Below are positions 34,095 through 45,500 of a stretch of 64,000 nucleotides of DNA, in pieces. A program made the translations under genes and the position numbers. The stretch covers positions 85,912,408 to 85,976,407 of the forward strand of contig OX377202.1 of assembly GCA_947396885.1 (NCBI GenBank). The letters are read 5' to 3'. The stretch's first letter is position 1; every line of letters starts with the position of its first letter. Source of the DNA: Heligmosomoides polygyrus polygyrus. Lineage: Eukaryota; Nematoda; Chromadorea; Rhabditida; Heligmosomidae. The notes under the pieces are model-generated. The model was not told the DNA's origin. It saw only the letters and a list, made by a program, of their open reading frames with translations, and did no database searches.

Positions 34095-34598
34095 TGTGAG
34101 GAAACGCAACCTTCGGACGACAACTCGTATGCGAAAAAACTGAAGCAGGATAGTGCTCGCAATCGCAGTATGCTGAAACGCAAAGAACAAGATCTTAAAC
34201 AAATGTGGGAACACGAACAACGGCGACTTGAAAAAGCCGATGAAGACATTAAAACGGCTAGGAAGTATGGTGCTTCTGATATAAAATCGCGTATGTCAAG
34301 CTTAAGAGGAAGTATACGAAAGGGACGCAGAAAGGGCAAAAACTCAGGACTAAAGGGAAGAAGCGAAAAAAGAAAGATCTCACTAAAGAAATACGGAAAG
34401 GAAAAGCAAGGCAAAATAGCGCCGGTATCAGCGGCTAAGGCAGCACCTCTAAAAATTTGCCCCCCAAACGATGTTAGTTGAGACATGTTTTTCTTTTTTT
34501 CACGTTTTCCATTTTTTTTAAAATGTAATTCTGCGCAGGAAGACTACACGAACTTTGAACCAACAAACGCTGTATCGCGTCCAGCACGAGTGGAATGA
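34095..34598 (+). CDS. Last two exons of a paralogue of the 1.1-4.2 kb gene
   Basis: Exon 34095-34472 (126 codons, after atgtttag) ends at the donor gttagt, and exon 34539-34598 (19 codons plus TGA, after ctgcgcag) follows a 66-bp intron. Both junctions are phase 0. The first exon starts CEETQPSDDNSYAKKLK, which parallels SDRTQSSEEDTHKKFK of the other gene. It continues as a strongly basic, Lys/Arg/Gln/Glu-rich helical region and ends in PPND, where the paralogue ends PTND. The last exon EDYTNFEPTNAV matches DDYTNFEPTDAV. Function is unknown; a nucleic-acid or cytoskeletal role is possible from the charge only. Upstream exons were not identified with confidence. Confidence 0.6.
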
Positions 34599-34826
34599 AC
34601 TGCGAAAAAAGTAAGTAGGATCATTATAGCCTCCACATACTTCTGCGGCAAAGACCCCATAGTAGAGCTTAAAATATGTAGTGGACCAGCTTCCAGCCCA
34701 ATTGCCCTGTATTCGTACGTTAAAGTACAGCACGTGCCTGCTCACTAAACATAGCTCGAACGATAGCCAAAACATGTTAAAAATAGTGTGTTGAGCGTGA
34801 CGTTTCCATTGTTGAATGCCTTAAGC

Positions 34827-35153
34827 TAATTCGCATTCACGCATTCGTTGGGCGCGTGTAGCGCAGTCGGAGGAGGCGCGGCTGTCGCGTGCACCCGATA
34901 CCAGGTTCCTGGTTCGGATTTCCCGCCCAGGCCAACCAAGCCCTCCATCCCTCCGGGGTCGGTGAATTGGTACCAGACTTGTCTGGGAAGGACAGAGCGC
35001 TGACTTGTTCATCGGCTGGCCACCGCAAGTCATTGTATGGCCAAATACGCATTCATGTCGCCTCCACGACATCCCGTAGAAGTAGAATGCGCTGGCGCAT
35101 CCCAGAAGGGATTGAGTAATGCCGTCCTTTATCCTTATCCTTAATTCGCATTC
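34827..35153 (+). mobile_element. tRNA-derived SINE with 12-bp target duplication
   Basis: The SINE (34839-35141) lies between exact 12-bp duplications taattcgcattc (34827-34838 and 35142-35153). It has an A box tagcgcagtcgg (34859-34870), a B-box-like ggttcggattt (34911-34921), a ~200-bp body and a tcctttatccttatcctt tail. A second copy in minus orientation at 50196-53936 has the same structure and its own duplication. RNA polymerase III transcription and borrowing of a LINE enzyme are expected for such elements. Confidence 0.85.
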
Positions 35154-35523
35154 GCGACATTAGAACAAAATCCTCGGTCCTTGGAAAACTTTCTTTCGTA
35201 CCTTTTTACATACTTTTGAAGACATTACATAGACGACTGTGTGAGGTGTAGAAATATGAAGCAGCCCTGTGTAGCTTATCTTAAATTAGCTTTCGGAATT
35301 ACGATTGAAGAACACTGCAGTCTTCATGTGGTCTCTGTCAGCACTCTGTGCTACCTTGAAGGTCTGATCAGCAATCTATCCCGGGATCAATCCTTGACTG
35401 TCTTCAACGTGTTGTAACAGTGACAGCTGCTACTTCATTCAACTAGTTGAAGAATATAAAAGAACTTCTAGGAATGCAACGGGATTCGCCTTATCAGGAG
35501 ACTATCTCAACGGTAGGTTGGAA

Positions 35524-36140
35524 CGGCTCAAGTGTTGTATATGGGCAAGATCGCCTCTCTCTGCGAAACAACAAAATGCAAGCATCTCGACCCCAATACA
35601 ACTCTGCGCAGAGATAGGGACGACGGAAGTGGGGCCGTTAGCCCTCTGTCTGCACGCAGAGGGCGGGCTCAAGCTGGCTGTAAACAGTGGGGACGGTCAG
35701 GACTTACACCTGCCCCTGCTGGGGGCGTGCGATCTTCCTCTCATCCCCCTTGCTCACTCACCCCAACCCCCTAGGCTTCACCGAGAGTCTAACGGCTGCC
35801 TTACGAAACCTTTGACACACAAAACAAAAGCTTCCAGTCCGCAGAACAACCTCTTGACGCAGCGCTCCCCAGCAGGGGGCGGGTGTACCTCCTGTCGCGC
35901 TGCCGAAACGGCGATGATGAGCGAGTAATGGTGGCGCAGTGGGTAGAGGGGAGGCGTAATCCCCGTAATCGCTGTTTCCAGCCAACTTGAGCCGTCCTCC
36001 GCGCCTAGGCAGAAGGCCGGCAACGAGCCAGATTCCGTCGTCCCTAACTCTGCGCACAGTTGTATCGGGGTGGAGATACTTGCATTTTGTTGTTTCCCAG
36101 AGAGAGGCGATTCTGCTCATATATAACATTTGGGCCGTTC
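35524..36140. repeat. Inverted pair of SINE-like arms
   Basis: The left arm (about 35530-35700: tcgcctctctctgcgaaacaac, then tacaactctgcgcagag, then ggctcaagctggctg) is repeated as its reverse complement at about 36128-35965. The right arm also contains a tRNA-like ggtggcgcagtgggtagag (35931-35949). The centre (35700-35930) differs. This is either two head-to-head copies of one SINE family or a foldback element. Confidence 0.55.
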
Positions 36141-39100
36141 CGACCTACCGTTGAGATAGTCTTCTGGTTAATCCGATGGCCGCGTGATTTCAGCGCCGGC
36201 TCCTCCCCGTCCTCCATGGAGTTTCATTCTTTATCTTGGATCGCTCCTGCTCTCTTCCGAGTCCCCCCATGTTCCCCTTGCTGTTGATGTCGTTGTACTA
36301 TCTGTGAATAAAATCTGAGTTGTTCCCGCTTGTTTTGTCGTGCAATGGTCTTAGAAGCCAGCCTTGTCTGCTCACTAGAAGTCGCAAATAAACCAGAGGT
36401 TCAGGTTTATTACAAAGGTCAAGCACAGTTTTGCGGGCACGTGTCGGGAGAGTGACGGGCGACAAAACTCGGGTCGAGCCTCAAGATTAGGAAATGGCGT
36501 CGTGCTTCTGGGTGGCTGGAAGGTGAAGCAGCACACACTTTACGGCCGGAGCCTACTGTCGCTGCCTCTTTCTAGCAGGGAACTATTGCTGCTACTCGCT
36601 CAAATACACCATTTCTACCATTTCCATCTGCAGGACAAATAGAATTCGGTCATCGGTTAAGCAGGATGCGCTTGGAGTGGATTCAGTTCTTTATATGACG
36701 ATGTGTCTAGCAATGTATGTTCTAGCAATGTTTTTCGCGAACGTCCACACACCCCGTCCCCAATTTGTATTGTGACGGATGTCGTTTTGCAACAAAAAGC
36801 ACATGCACACTTTTAGTCATATACTTAACAGATGGCAGCATCTAATGAGTATTTGTCACCTTGAAATTGCCTTTTTTAAGCATCTTTCTTTTCTTTGCAT
36901 CTTATATCACAGCAAAGTGACGTGAGTAGTACACTCCAAAGACGTTCGATTTCAATTTGCTTATTTATCTGTTTAATCATTTCATTTTGATTAAAGAGAA
37001 ATAAGTAATTCTGAGAATTCTTCTAACATATACAATTGTAGAAAAAATGTCCTAGGCTAGAATTTTGGAACATCCAGTACACGCTTTTGTTAAGAGAAAA
37101 TAGGGCGGATATGAAGTGTCAGAAACATTGGAAGATTTAATAAGGTGTTAATATAGTAGCCTTCATTTCGTTTCAGGTCGCGGTCGTCTTGCTTTCATTG
37201 TAGCTTCAAACAAGTGTTTCAACGTTGCGACATGCACCTCTTATACGAAATATTTTTAAAAGATAGAACTGAATAAATATCTTACGAAAATGTCGGAAAT
37301 GTTGGATAGGCACATTGGTAATATAAACACCTTTGACCTAGCTAAAAGACACGTCATGGCTTTATCGGAGGAATGTCTTTCTTGCAACATCTTCAAATGG
37401 TCGATTGGCTTCCAGATCTTAACACACAGGAAAAGTATATAACGGTATAGTGCAAAGTGGTACCGGAAACCACGGTTAAAAATACCCTGATTCATGCCAA
37501 TTCTACTCATTCTTCTACAGCAGCGCAAAACGCGGTGCTGTGAGAAACATGTTTTAAAATACATCTCAGATACATGCACAGGTGCAGAGGTACGGCAAGA
37601 GTCAGCGCGATTGGCTTATGTAGCCATGCAAACAGGTTGCAATACTCCTCAGTCTTAGCGAAGATCCTCTGCTAGCCGTTTCCAAGAAGGGTCACACGGG
37701 AACAAGATGCCTCTGTTTGCCGTTTATTTCTAATATGGGGGATGATGATGTGAGTGCTGGGATTCAGAGGAGCATTGCACGAGCTAGGCTGCAAAACGAT
37801 GTTGTTCTAGTTAACATTCCAATAACAACATTAAGCACCAAATGGTTAGGAACAGGCTCTACGAGAAGCGCTGCATATCAGAAAATGTATGCCAAGCGTT
37901 GTATGCCAATATGTTAATCTAGGTGATTGTTTTCAAGCTGCCGTCATCGCGCACAGAAGTGTTATGCGCCATATCTGTTAAGATTAACGTCGGAAGGATC
38001 TGGTACAATCGGATCGACGGTCCAGCGGTGAGTGACGCTGCATCATAGGTGAGAAACTGAGTGTTCGACTACCGTGCCTTGCAGCAATTTTGCTTTTCTA
38101 ATCCGTCAGTTGCTACTCTGTTTTCTTGCTGCCGATTTTTGGCAGGATCCCTGATTAGGCGGAGTGAGAACGTTCTCAATTATCGACGTAGATAAGCGAA
38201 ACGTTTACAATGTACGAGAAGCAATTACGAGCAGCGCATGATTGCACCAGGCCACACGTACAGAATTAGTTCCCAATCGTCGTCATCGGGGGAGCCTCGG
38301 GGTAGAAGGGCATACGGCCCCAGAACTCTCGCGCTATGCAGGAGTTGTACATGCTCCATCTGCTTTCCGGACAGGATTACAACAACAGCGTTGTTTTATC
38401 GCACGGAACATCCCGATGTCGTGGGAGAGTGCTGAGAGGAGACCACTGCAACGAGAATATAGCGGATTCTGCGCGCGACTTAACAGCGCTGATAGCGTAA
38501 TGAACTGACATTCTGCCCGGAAGGAAGAGGGTGCGAGTCCTGGTTCAGAAGTTTTAATGGCAATAAAACATCTTCTAACCTCAAGTTACACAGTTTTGCT
38601 GTTGATCACGTCTAACTTAGATGTAATACTTGTTATTCCTCACATGTTTGTCGTAGTTGTGCATATAACAGAAAGAATCTCTGAAGACAGGACTCACTAA
38701 TAATCTCAAGATCTTCTTTGCCCGACACTACCTTCGGGGTAACATATTTCATTGATATAGCCATATTTAGTCACTGGTTTTGGACCAATCTACGGATTAG
38801 AGAGCGTAAAAAAGCTCGGCCGGTTAGAATGTAACTACCATTAAAACGCGGACTTTTCTAGTCCCTTCAAATGAGTTGCGACAAGAGAGGACTGTATCCA
38901 ATTCAACAGGGAATTTTCTGCACCGCTCTCTGAATCCTGATGAGCCATCAATATCTATGTGCTCACCTATCCTCTTTCTGCATGATGATGATTTATCTTT
39001 ATTTAAATTTAAGACCTTTATTTCAATTTGTGACTTTATTTCAATTTGCAACACATTTCGCCGTAAACGTATGGTAAACTACTTAAACAGCGTAAACGAA

Positions 39101-39830
39101 AACAACTACAAAACGTCATCCTGAAATTTTGCTGAAGAACAGGTGCTGTAGGTGAAAATTTTATTCCATCACGAAGAAAGTCAAAAACTGATGTCAAATT
39201 ATTAAGTAACTTAAACAATATCGAAATGACTCCCTAATACAAAGTTTGAGCAATCTCCGCGATCTTAGCCCACCACCCTTGCTATCACTAATACCTACAC
39301 ATACCTACTCGTACCTACTGTTCACATATTTTATACCAGAAAGTGAATCGGTCGGAGTGTTGGAGAGATACATTTTGTATTTCTATTCATCTATGCATTC
39401 GATTCAATATGCGACGTGAAGTAGACATCAGAAAAAGAGTCACGAAATCAACGCAACCCGCTACCACACAGCTGTTTCTCGAAAAGAAGAAAAACAAAGA
39501 AGAGATTAAAAAATAAATTTAATAAAATAAAATATGTGATGAAGATTTAATAAAAAAAGTCAGGAAAAACAAAAGACAAAAATGAATTTAACGCTTCACT
39601 CCTGGAGGGTATTTCATCTCACGCAAAATTGATAAAACCACGTGGGTGTGCTTCATCGTGCCGCTTTCTGTGTGGCAAGGTAGGGAAAGATGACATCAGC
39701 ACATGTGAAAAGAGAGATCGGTCCGACAAAGCAGATTATCGAAGACTCGATTGCTATCGATTGATGATTTCGATCCATGCTGAAAACATTCGTTAGGGGT
39801 AATCTGCAAGTAAACTTCGAAGAGCAAAGA
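36141..39830. other. No recognisable gene; scattered repeat relics
   Basis: There are no splice-supported exons or transposase motifs. A cacatcccgat...gagagtgctga segment near 38405-38440 resembles 47426-47455, and a tRNA-like tract ending gggtgcgagtcctggttcag lies at 38530-38550. These suggest an old dispersed SINE family. Confidence 0.4.
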
Positions 39831-40111
39831 CGAGGAACGCAAGCTGCTCCAGTACGTTAAATTACTTGCAGGGCTGTACAGTGGATTAACAACCAAGACT
39901 TCACAATTCTACAACTACGTCGTCATCAAAGTGAAGAGGGGTTCGACAAAGCGCCACCCTTGAAAACTTCACGCGCGAAACACTAGAATGGGGAGACGTG
40001 GGAGTGAAGGTCGACGGCCAGCAACTTCACCATCTTCGTTTCACTGACAACACGGTGCTAATCACATCGTGTACAAGCCAGCTGGAGCGAATGCTGGCCG
40101 ACTTGTATATA

Positions 40112-41844
40112 CCAGGCTGTCCAATAATTCCTGTCCGAAAATTTTCAAAATTCTATAATTTTCCTTAGAAGTGTTATAATATCAGGCAAGTGTAAAAACC
40201 TTCTAGAAGGTTCTCCAGATTTCCACGCTAGGGGTATATAAGGCGCAGTCGCCGCGTCTAGCTACCAGTACAAGCTTAAATGGACCAAGGTCGAATTCGT
40301 ACGTTCGTGTACTACGAGTGGCTGCTGGGCAACGACACGGGCACTGCGGTCGCCAACATCTGCAGAGCGTGCAAGGAGGATGCAGTGTCCCAACGCACAG
40401 TCAGGCGCTGGTTCAATCGTTTCGAGAGCGGCGACACGAGCCTCGGGGACAGGGAACACCCGCTGAAGATCATGCTCTGCTGCTGGTGGAACGCCAAGGG
40501 CATGCTGTACTTCGAGCTGCTCCTGCAAGGCAGGACGGTCACCGTCTCCATCTACACCGATCAGCTCGAGAAACTAGCCGCCGCCATCCAAGACAAGCGT
40601 CCCCGACGGGCCTCGGTCCACCTGCTGTACGACAACGCGCGCCCCCACGTGGCGAAGGAGACCCAGCAGAAGTTGGCGACGCTCGGCCGGGAAACGGCTG
40701 CCCATCCGCGTATTCCCCGGACCTCGCCCCCTCCGACTATTTTTATTTATTTTATTTTATTATATACGTCCTAGGACGCGCTCAAAACAGAGTACCAAAC
40801 ATAGTGGACATACACTGGCAAAGGGTAAAAACCTAGAAGAAAAAAAAACTAATACACAAAAAAAACTTCACAAATGATCGACAAAAATGCCATCAAAGGA
40901 TAAGATCACACAGAATCGCCCATCAGTTATAGAAGGAAGACAAACACAAGCCGCTAGGAGGAAACTGGAAGTAGAGGAGTCCAGAGTGGTCTCACTATGG
41001 TATTGGCATTTGCGAAAGCCATGAGACTTGGGTCAAAACTAACAAATTAGTCGTCTAAAATTTGGTATCCCTGCTGCACCAAACACAGTCCACTTTACAA
41101 AAAATATCTATTGCACCCAAAAGTTGAAGAAAATCAAAAAAAAATAAACGGAGGGGCTGGCACCTTGCTTTGCCGAAAGACTAGCCCAGCACTTGGGTGT
41201 TCAGCAAAGAAAAAAATTCCCATGCTCAAAAAAAGCACAATAGGCAAAAATCCTACCGTAAAGACATATGGCTCGTGAGCGTAAGAATGCGCTACGTCTA
41301 CGACCTTTATGCGCACGATCCCAGGGCGGGCCCTGTATCTCAAAGGCCTCTTTAAACTGGTACGCACCCTAGGCGATGGCATAGAAGGGAGGACACGCAT
41401 GTTTGAAAACATATGTCAGTACGGAGAAAAACTTCAGCCTTAAAAGGTATATGTAAAAAAGAAAAATAGCTCTGCAAATACGTGATCATTTCCAGCCTTG
41501 CAGTATACTACTATACCAACCACCCTCGTGAAAGGCAAGCTAGTCGGCAAGACAAAGAAAAGTGCAGATATACCTACCACTACCACTTGTTCCGCCCGCT
41601 GAAGCACCATTTGGCCGGAAGAAAATTCACCAACTACGACAACTTCAAATCCGACATCGCGGACTTCTTCGAGTCGCAGCCCCCGGAGTTCTGGGCAAAG
41701 GGCATCGGCGACCTGCCCAATCGATGGGCCACTGATGTGGATAACTGTGGTGATTATATTGTTGATTAGACTTGTTTTTCAATAAAATTGAAAAAAAAAT
41801 TAAAAATGGTGAAATTTTCGGACAAGAATTATTGGACAGCCTGG
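40112..41844 (+). mobile_element. Mariner inserted in RTE copy D, itself interrupted
   Basis: TA lies on both sides (40110-40111, 41845-41846). Terminal inverted repeats of about 31 bp start ccaggctgtccaataattc and differ at one base. The transposase begins at 40280 (MDQGRIRTFVYYEWLLG), lacks roughly 100 central residues after SLGDRE, and shows KIMLCCWWNAKG and LLYDNARPHVA. It is cut near 40738 by about 840 bp of foreign DNA, then finishes at 41593-41769 with YHLFRPLKHHLAGR and NRWATDVDNCGDYI. The family differs from the mariner at 5654-6692 (other ends). Confidence 0.88.
40739..41577. other. Foreign insert inside the mariner transposase
   Basis: This ~840-bp AT-rich segment separates the PSDY part of the transposase from the YHLF part. 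Its left end is a T-rich tract (ttttatttattttattttatta), as expected for the tail of a retroposed element in minus orientation. I do not recognise its body and found no clear target duplication. Confidence 0.5.
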
Positions 41845-42584
41845 TAGAAACGCTCGACTGCAGCTGAATCTGTCAAAGACGAGGTTCATGAGGAACGCAC
41901 AAGTTTCTGATGCCCCATTCTCCCTCAACGGAACAGCTGCAGCTGCGTGTATCTGGCGAGGTCAAGCTGGACAGAAAGGAACGAGCGGCTTGGGGAGCTT
42001 TCAAGAGCGTCGAAAAAGTCGCGAAGAAGACGATGAACGTCCGACCCTGTGACCGCCTATTCGGTTGCGCTGCTCTTCCTACGCTAACATATGCCTCAGA
42101 GACCTGGGCCATCCGGAAGCAGGATGAATGCGACGTGGAATCGAGAGGATGATGCCCGGTGTGACATGATTCATGCCAATCAGAAAGGCCTTTGGAGTCG
42201 ATGTTCGAAGGTCCAAGACGCATGGGCCAATTCGCCGAAAATTATGTTGCCCGGAAACACACTATGATTCGCACACTTCGCGCACACCCGCTGGACAAGA
42301 GCCGTCACTGAATGGGTTACGCTGGATGTCGAGAAAAGATCAAAATGCCCAGCAGTGCATTAGTGAGATTTCTTCGTAATGGCCTTAAACGAGAGATATG
42401 ACGCTCTTTGTGTACAGACCGCGGATGGGGAGAATCCATTGGAGCATTCTGGCACGCGACGGGACGAATATAGACGCTGCTCGCGCCCGCTCGACCCACT
42501 CGTTCATCAAAAAGGCGACAAGTGATACAGATAGACACTAAAACAACCTGAAGGTGTAATTATGGAGTAGCACCAAAGCGCAAA

Positions 42585-45500
42585 TCATTCACTTTTACAG
42601 ACGTTGTAGTCTAAATATCGAGCAGTATCCTTGGTATGAAATTCTACGCCAGCCCGTTTAATGATAGAAATTGCTGTGGTAGGTGTAAGCATTGCATTCA
42701 TACATGGCAGGCTTTCTGTGCTGCTGATGTTGGGACGGTCTTGATCACTTTCGTTTTCATTCGTTCCGTCTTCCGAACTTTCGCGATGATGGCCAACTGC
42801 GAGCTCTATTACGCCGACCTCCTCGCGACCGTGAGCTCCACCAAGGATATGTGGCGACAAAATCTAAAGAAAATCGCTTTATCAGCTTTCCGAATACTTT
42901 ACTACAATACGGATGTAGATCAACTTGTCCTAGAAACCACTTAACACCTTCCTCTTTCACTCGAAATGTTAGCAATTTGTGAAAAAAAGCAATTCACAGT
43001 ATCTAATAAAAAGTCAACGGGAATAATTTAACCATCACCGTGTGTATCACTCACCTCAATCATCATCCTCTCCTCACTTTGTATTCGAGGCGATAAGATA
43101 TTAGGGCTGAGAACGATGACAGATAGAGCCTCGGGCGACATGAAGCGCGGCGAAAGTATATCTGCAGAAGTGCGGTTGTTACTTAATGTAGACAACAGAT
43201 CGTCTCCGAGATTTCTGTACTGCATTGCCTTCCAGCACTAGAGGTGGTCAAAGATACAAATACCAAGAGCTAGAACTAATGTAAAATCGGCAATTTTTAC
43301 ACATCGGGCTGGCTCTGAGTTCCTAAAGTTTTCTAAGGAAATCTCTATGCCAAATTCACTGAAACCATACAAAAGGCTTGATGACCGGTATCTTCAGGAA
43401 GCTTCTTAATAGCTTACCAAATTGTTCGTGTTTATGCTAGTTATCGCTATTTGAGTTATCCTAATCATTAATATGTCCTCTTTTGTATTTTATGTTTTGT
43501 TTTAACTTGCGTGATTGTACACGAATAAATAAATAAATAAATAAATAAATAGCGTACACTCTACGTTATAAAACCTGTACTTCTCAATTAGCTGTTTGAC
43601 ACATGGGTGAGCGCTGAAGAGAAATGCTCTGAGAAGCAGCAAGTGGTGTGGAGCAAAACGTTTTAACGTTAGTACCACTATCTTCTAACGTTTCATTAAC
43701 CTCAATAATATGTTGCATACCTGCCTAGCATGAAACGTAGATCCGCTTTCAGCCACTAACGGTTTTTTACTTCACTAGTGCAGTGGAAGCCTTCCCATAG
43801 CAGGCTTGCTCACGAAGCATGTAATTAGGACAGAAATCAAATCTGCCATATTTACTCCAATACAAGGAAGAGGAAATATGGATCTGTGACATATTCTGAT
43901 AGGCCGATATCAGCATTCATATACCGATAGACATTTCCTGTCGTCCTGAGACCGGATTCATGAATGGCGTTACCCATGGTTATATGGGTAGAAGGTGGAA
44001 ATTGAATAACTTCCAAGAATTCACGAGAGCGTGGAGATGAGTGGTAGATGGGTGGAATTATATCATTCACCGGACTGTATACGAATATCAAACTTTCCCT
44101 CTGTCCATTATCTTCGGTTGGTAAAGTTATGTTAGGCAACCCAATCATTTTGAACTAGTTCTGATTACCCGTTAGCCATTAATTGAGTCTCTCCTGGTCA
44201 TTTGATTGTGACATTGATCTTATGGTCGCGCGGGTAGCGTGTTATATACCATTTTCAGTTCAAATTCAACGTTTTCGAAAGCAAATTCAATGTTTTCGAA
44301 ATCAAATTCAACATTGAAACGTACAGCTTGCAAAGAAGACGTTGAATTTGATTTCGAAAACGTTGAAATCGTTTTCGAAAACATTGAATTTGATTTCGAA
44401 AACATTGAATTTGCTTTCGAAAACGTTGAATTTGAACTGAAAATGGTATATATAAAAATCGATATTAAGAGAAGGGGTTCGGATCGATCATTGTCACTTT
44501 TTTGTTGGCCTCTTAGTAGTGTTGTCCCTAGGTCTATTCCCGCACTCAGTAGGTCGGGAAGGTCGGGAGGCCGTTATGTTAAATCCGCGGTGCAATTACT
44601 CCCACAGCTAATGTGATGGCATAAAAATAAGATGGAAAACTTTTCCATATTTGAAACGAAAATATACAAACTTGGAGTGATTTCGCTCTAGCTCAATTTG
44701 AGGCTCGACTGTAAATCCTCTAGGAAGCCTAGCAGTCTTGCTGGATTGCGAAAAGTTAATAAATTTGAGAACTTGGATCTATCCTAATCCGGGAGGGCCA
44801 CATAACTAAAAAGTATTATATGTAACAAATCCACATGAGACTTACCGAGCGGCTCTTACAGAACAACATAGGACCCTAAGCAAGAAAACGACACAAAGAA
44901 AAAGGCGAAAAATTACATTTGTTGTGGTTGTAAGCCGGCAAAGTTGTCTACCCTCCTCACCATGTTAGATCCTGGTTATAACATGTCATGCGACGGTCAG
45001 CACGCAGCATGCGGCTTTATGCGCCCTCCCCACCATGTTAGATCCTGGTTATAACATGTCAGCCGGCGGACAGCACCCGGCATGCCTCCATTCCGTCGTT
45101 CTTTCCCGCCGAGACGGTTGTAAACCGCGGCGATTTTTTGTTTGTTTGTTCGTTTTTGGTTTCTTTTAGGCGCCGCTCGGTAAGTCTCAATTCGTTTTGT
45201 TACCTACCTTTTAGTTATGTGCCCCCCGGACTAGGATAGATCCAAAATTTTCAACTTAACCATGTAACAATTTAAATTTTCGAATTTTCCGCCTTTGCAG
45301 AAAACCTAACTCATGCTTTGCGGTCGCTCCGGCTTCTCGTTGTTTCATGAATACCGGCCGCGCACCGGAAGGCCCGAAACGGGAAGCAGCGGGAGCAAGA
45401 TAACCTCGCTTACCTTCACCCTCCCGCCGCTTCATGAATACGACCACTGCACTCTTGGATCTATTTCATGATTCTGGCAGCTCTTTGCCATTGACTATCG

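Larger units (their letters stand above)
39835..42530 (+). mobile_element. RTE copy D, 5'-truncated and old
   Basis: The DNA aligns with copies A-C from the region before the QGDTISP motif (near 39865) to the 3' end (acaagtgatacagata near 42515-42530). It is about 80% identical with many indels. A readable piece (41910-42152) holds [19 protein letters not shown] and [18 protein letters not shown]. It is split at 40111/41845 by a mariner, so the RTE is the older insertion. Confidence 0.85.

Noticed and set aside
38990..39060. Possible third member of the 21-bp repeat family (tttatttcaatttgtgac units)
   Set aside because: The period is about 18-19 bp rather than 21 and the core differs; probably simple AT-rich duplication.
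42636..42944. 102-codon plus-strand frame
   Set aside because: It is antisense to the last exon of the MLT-10-like gene.
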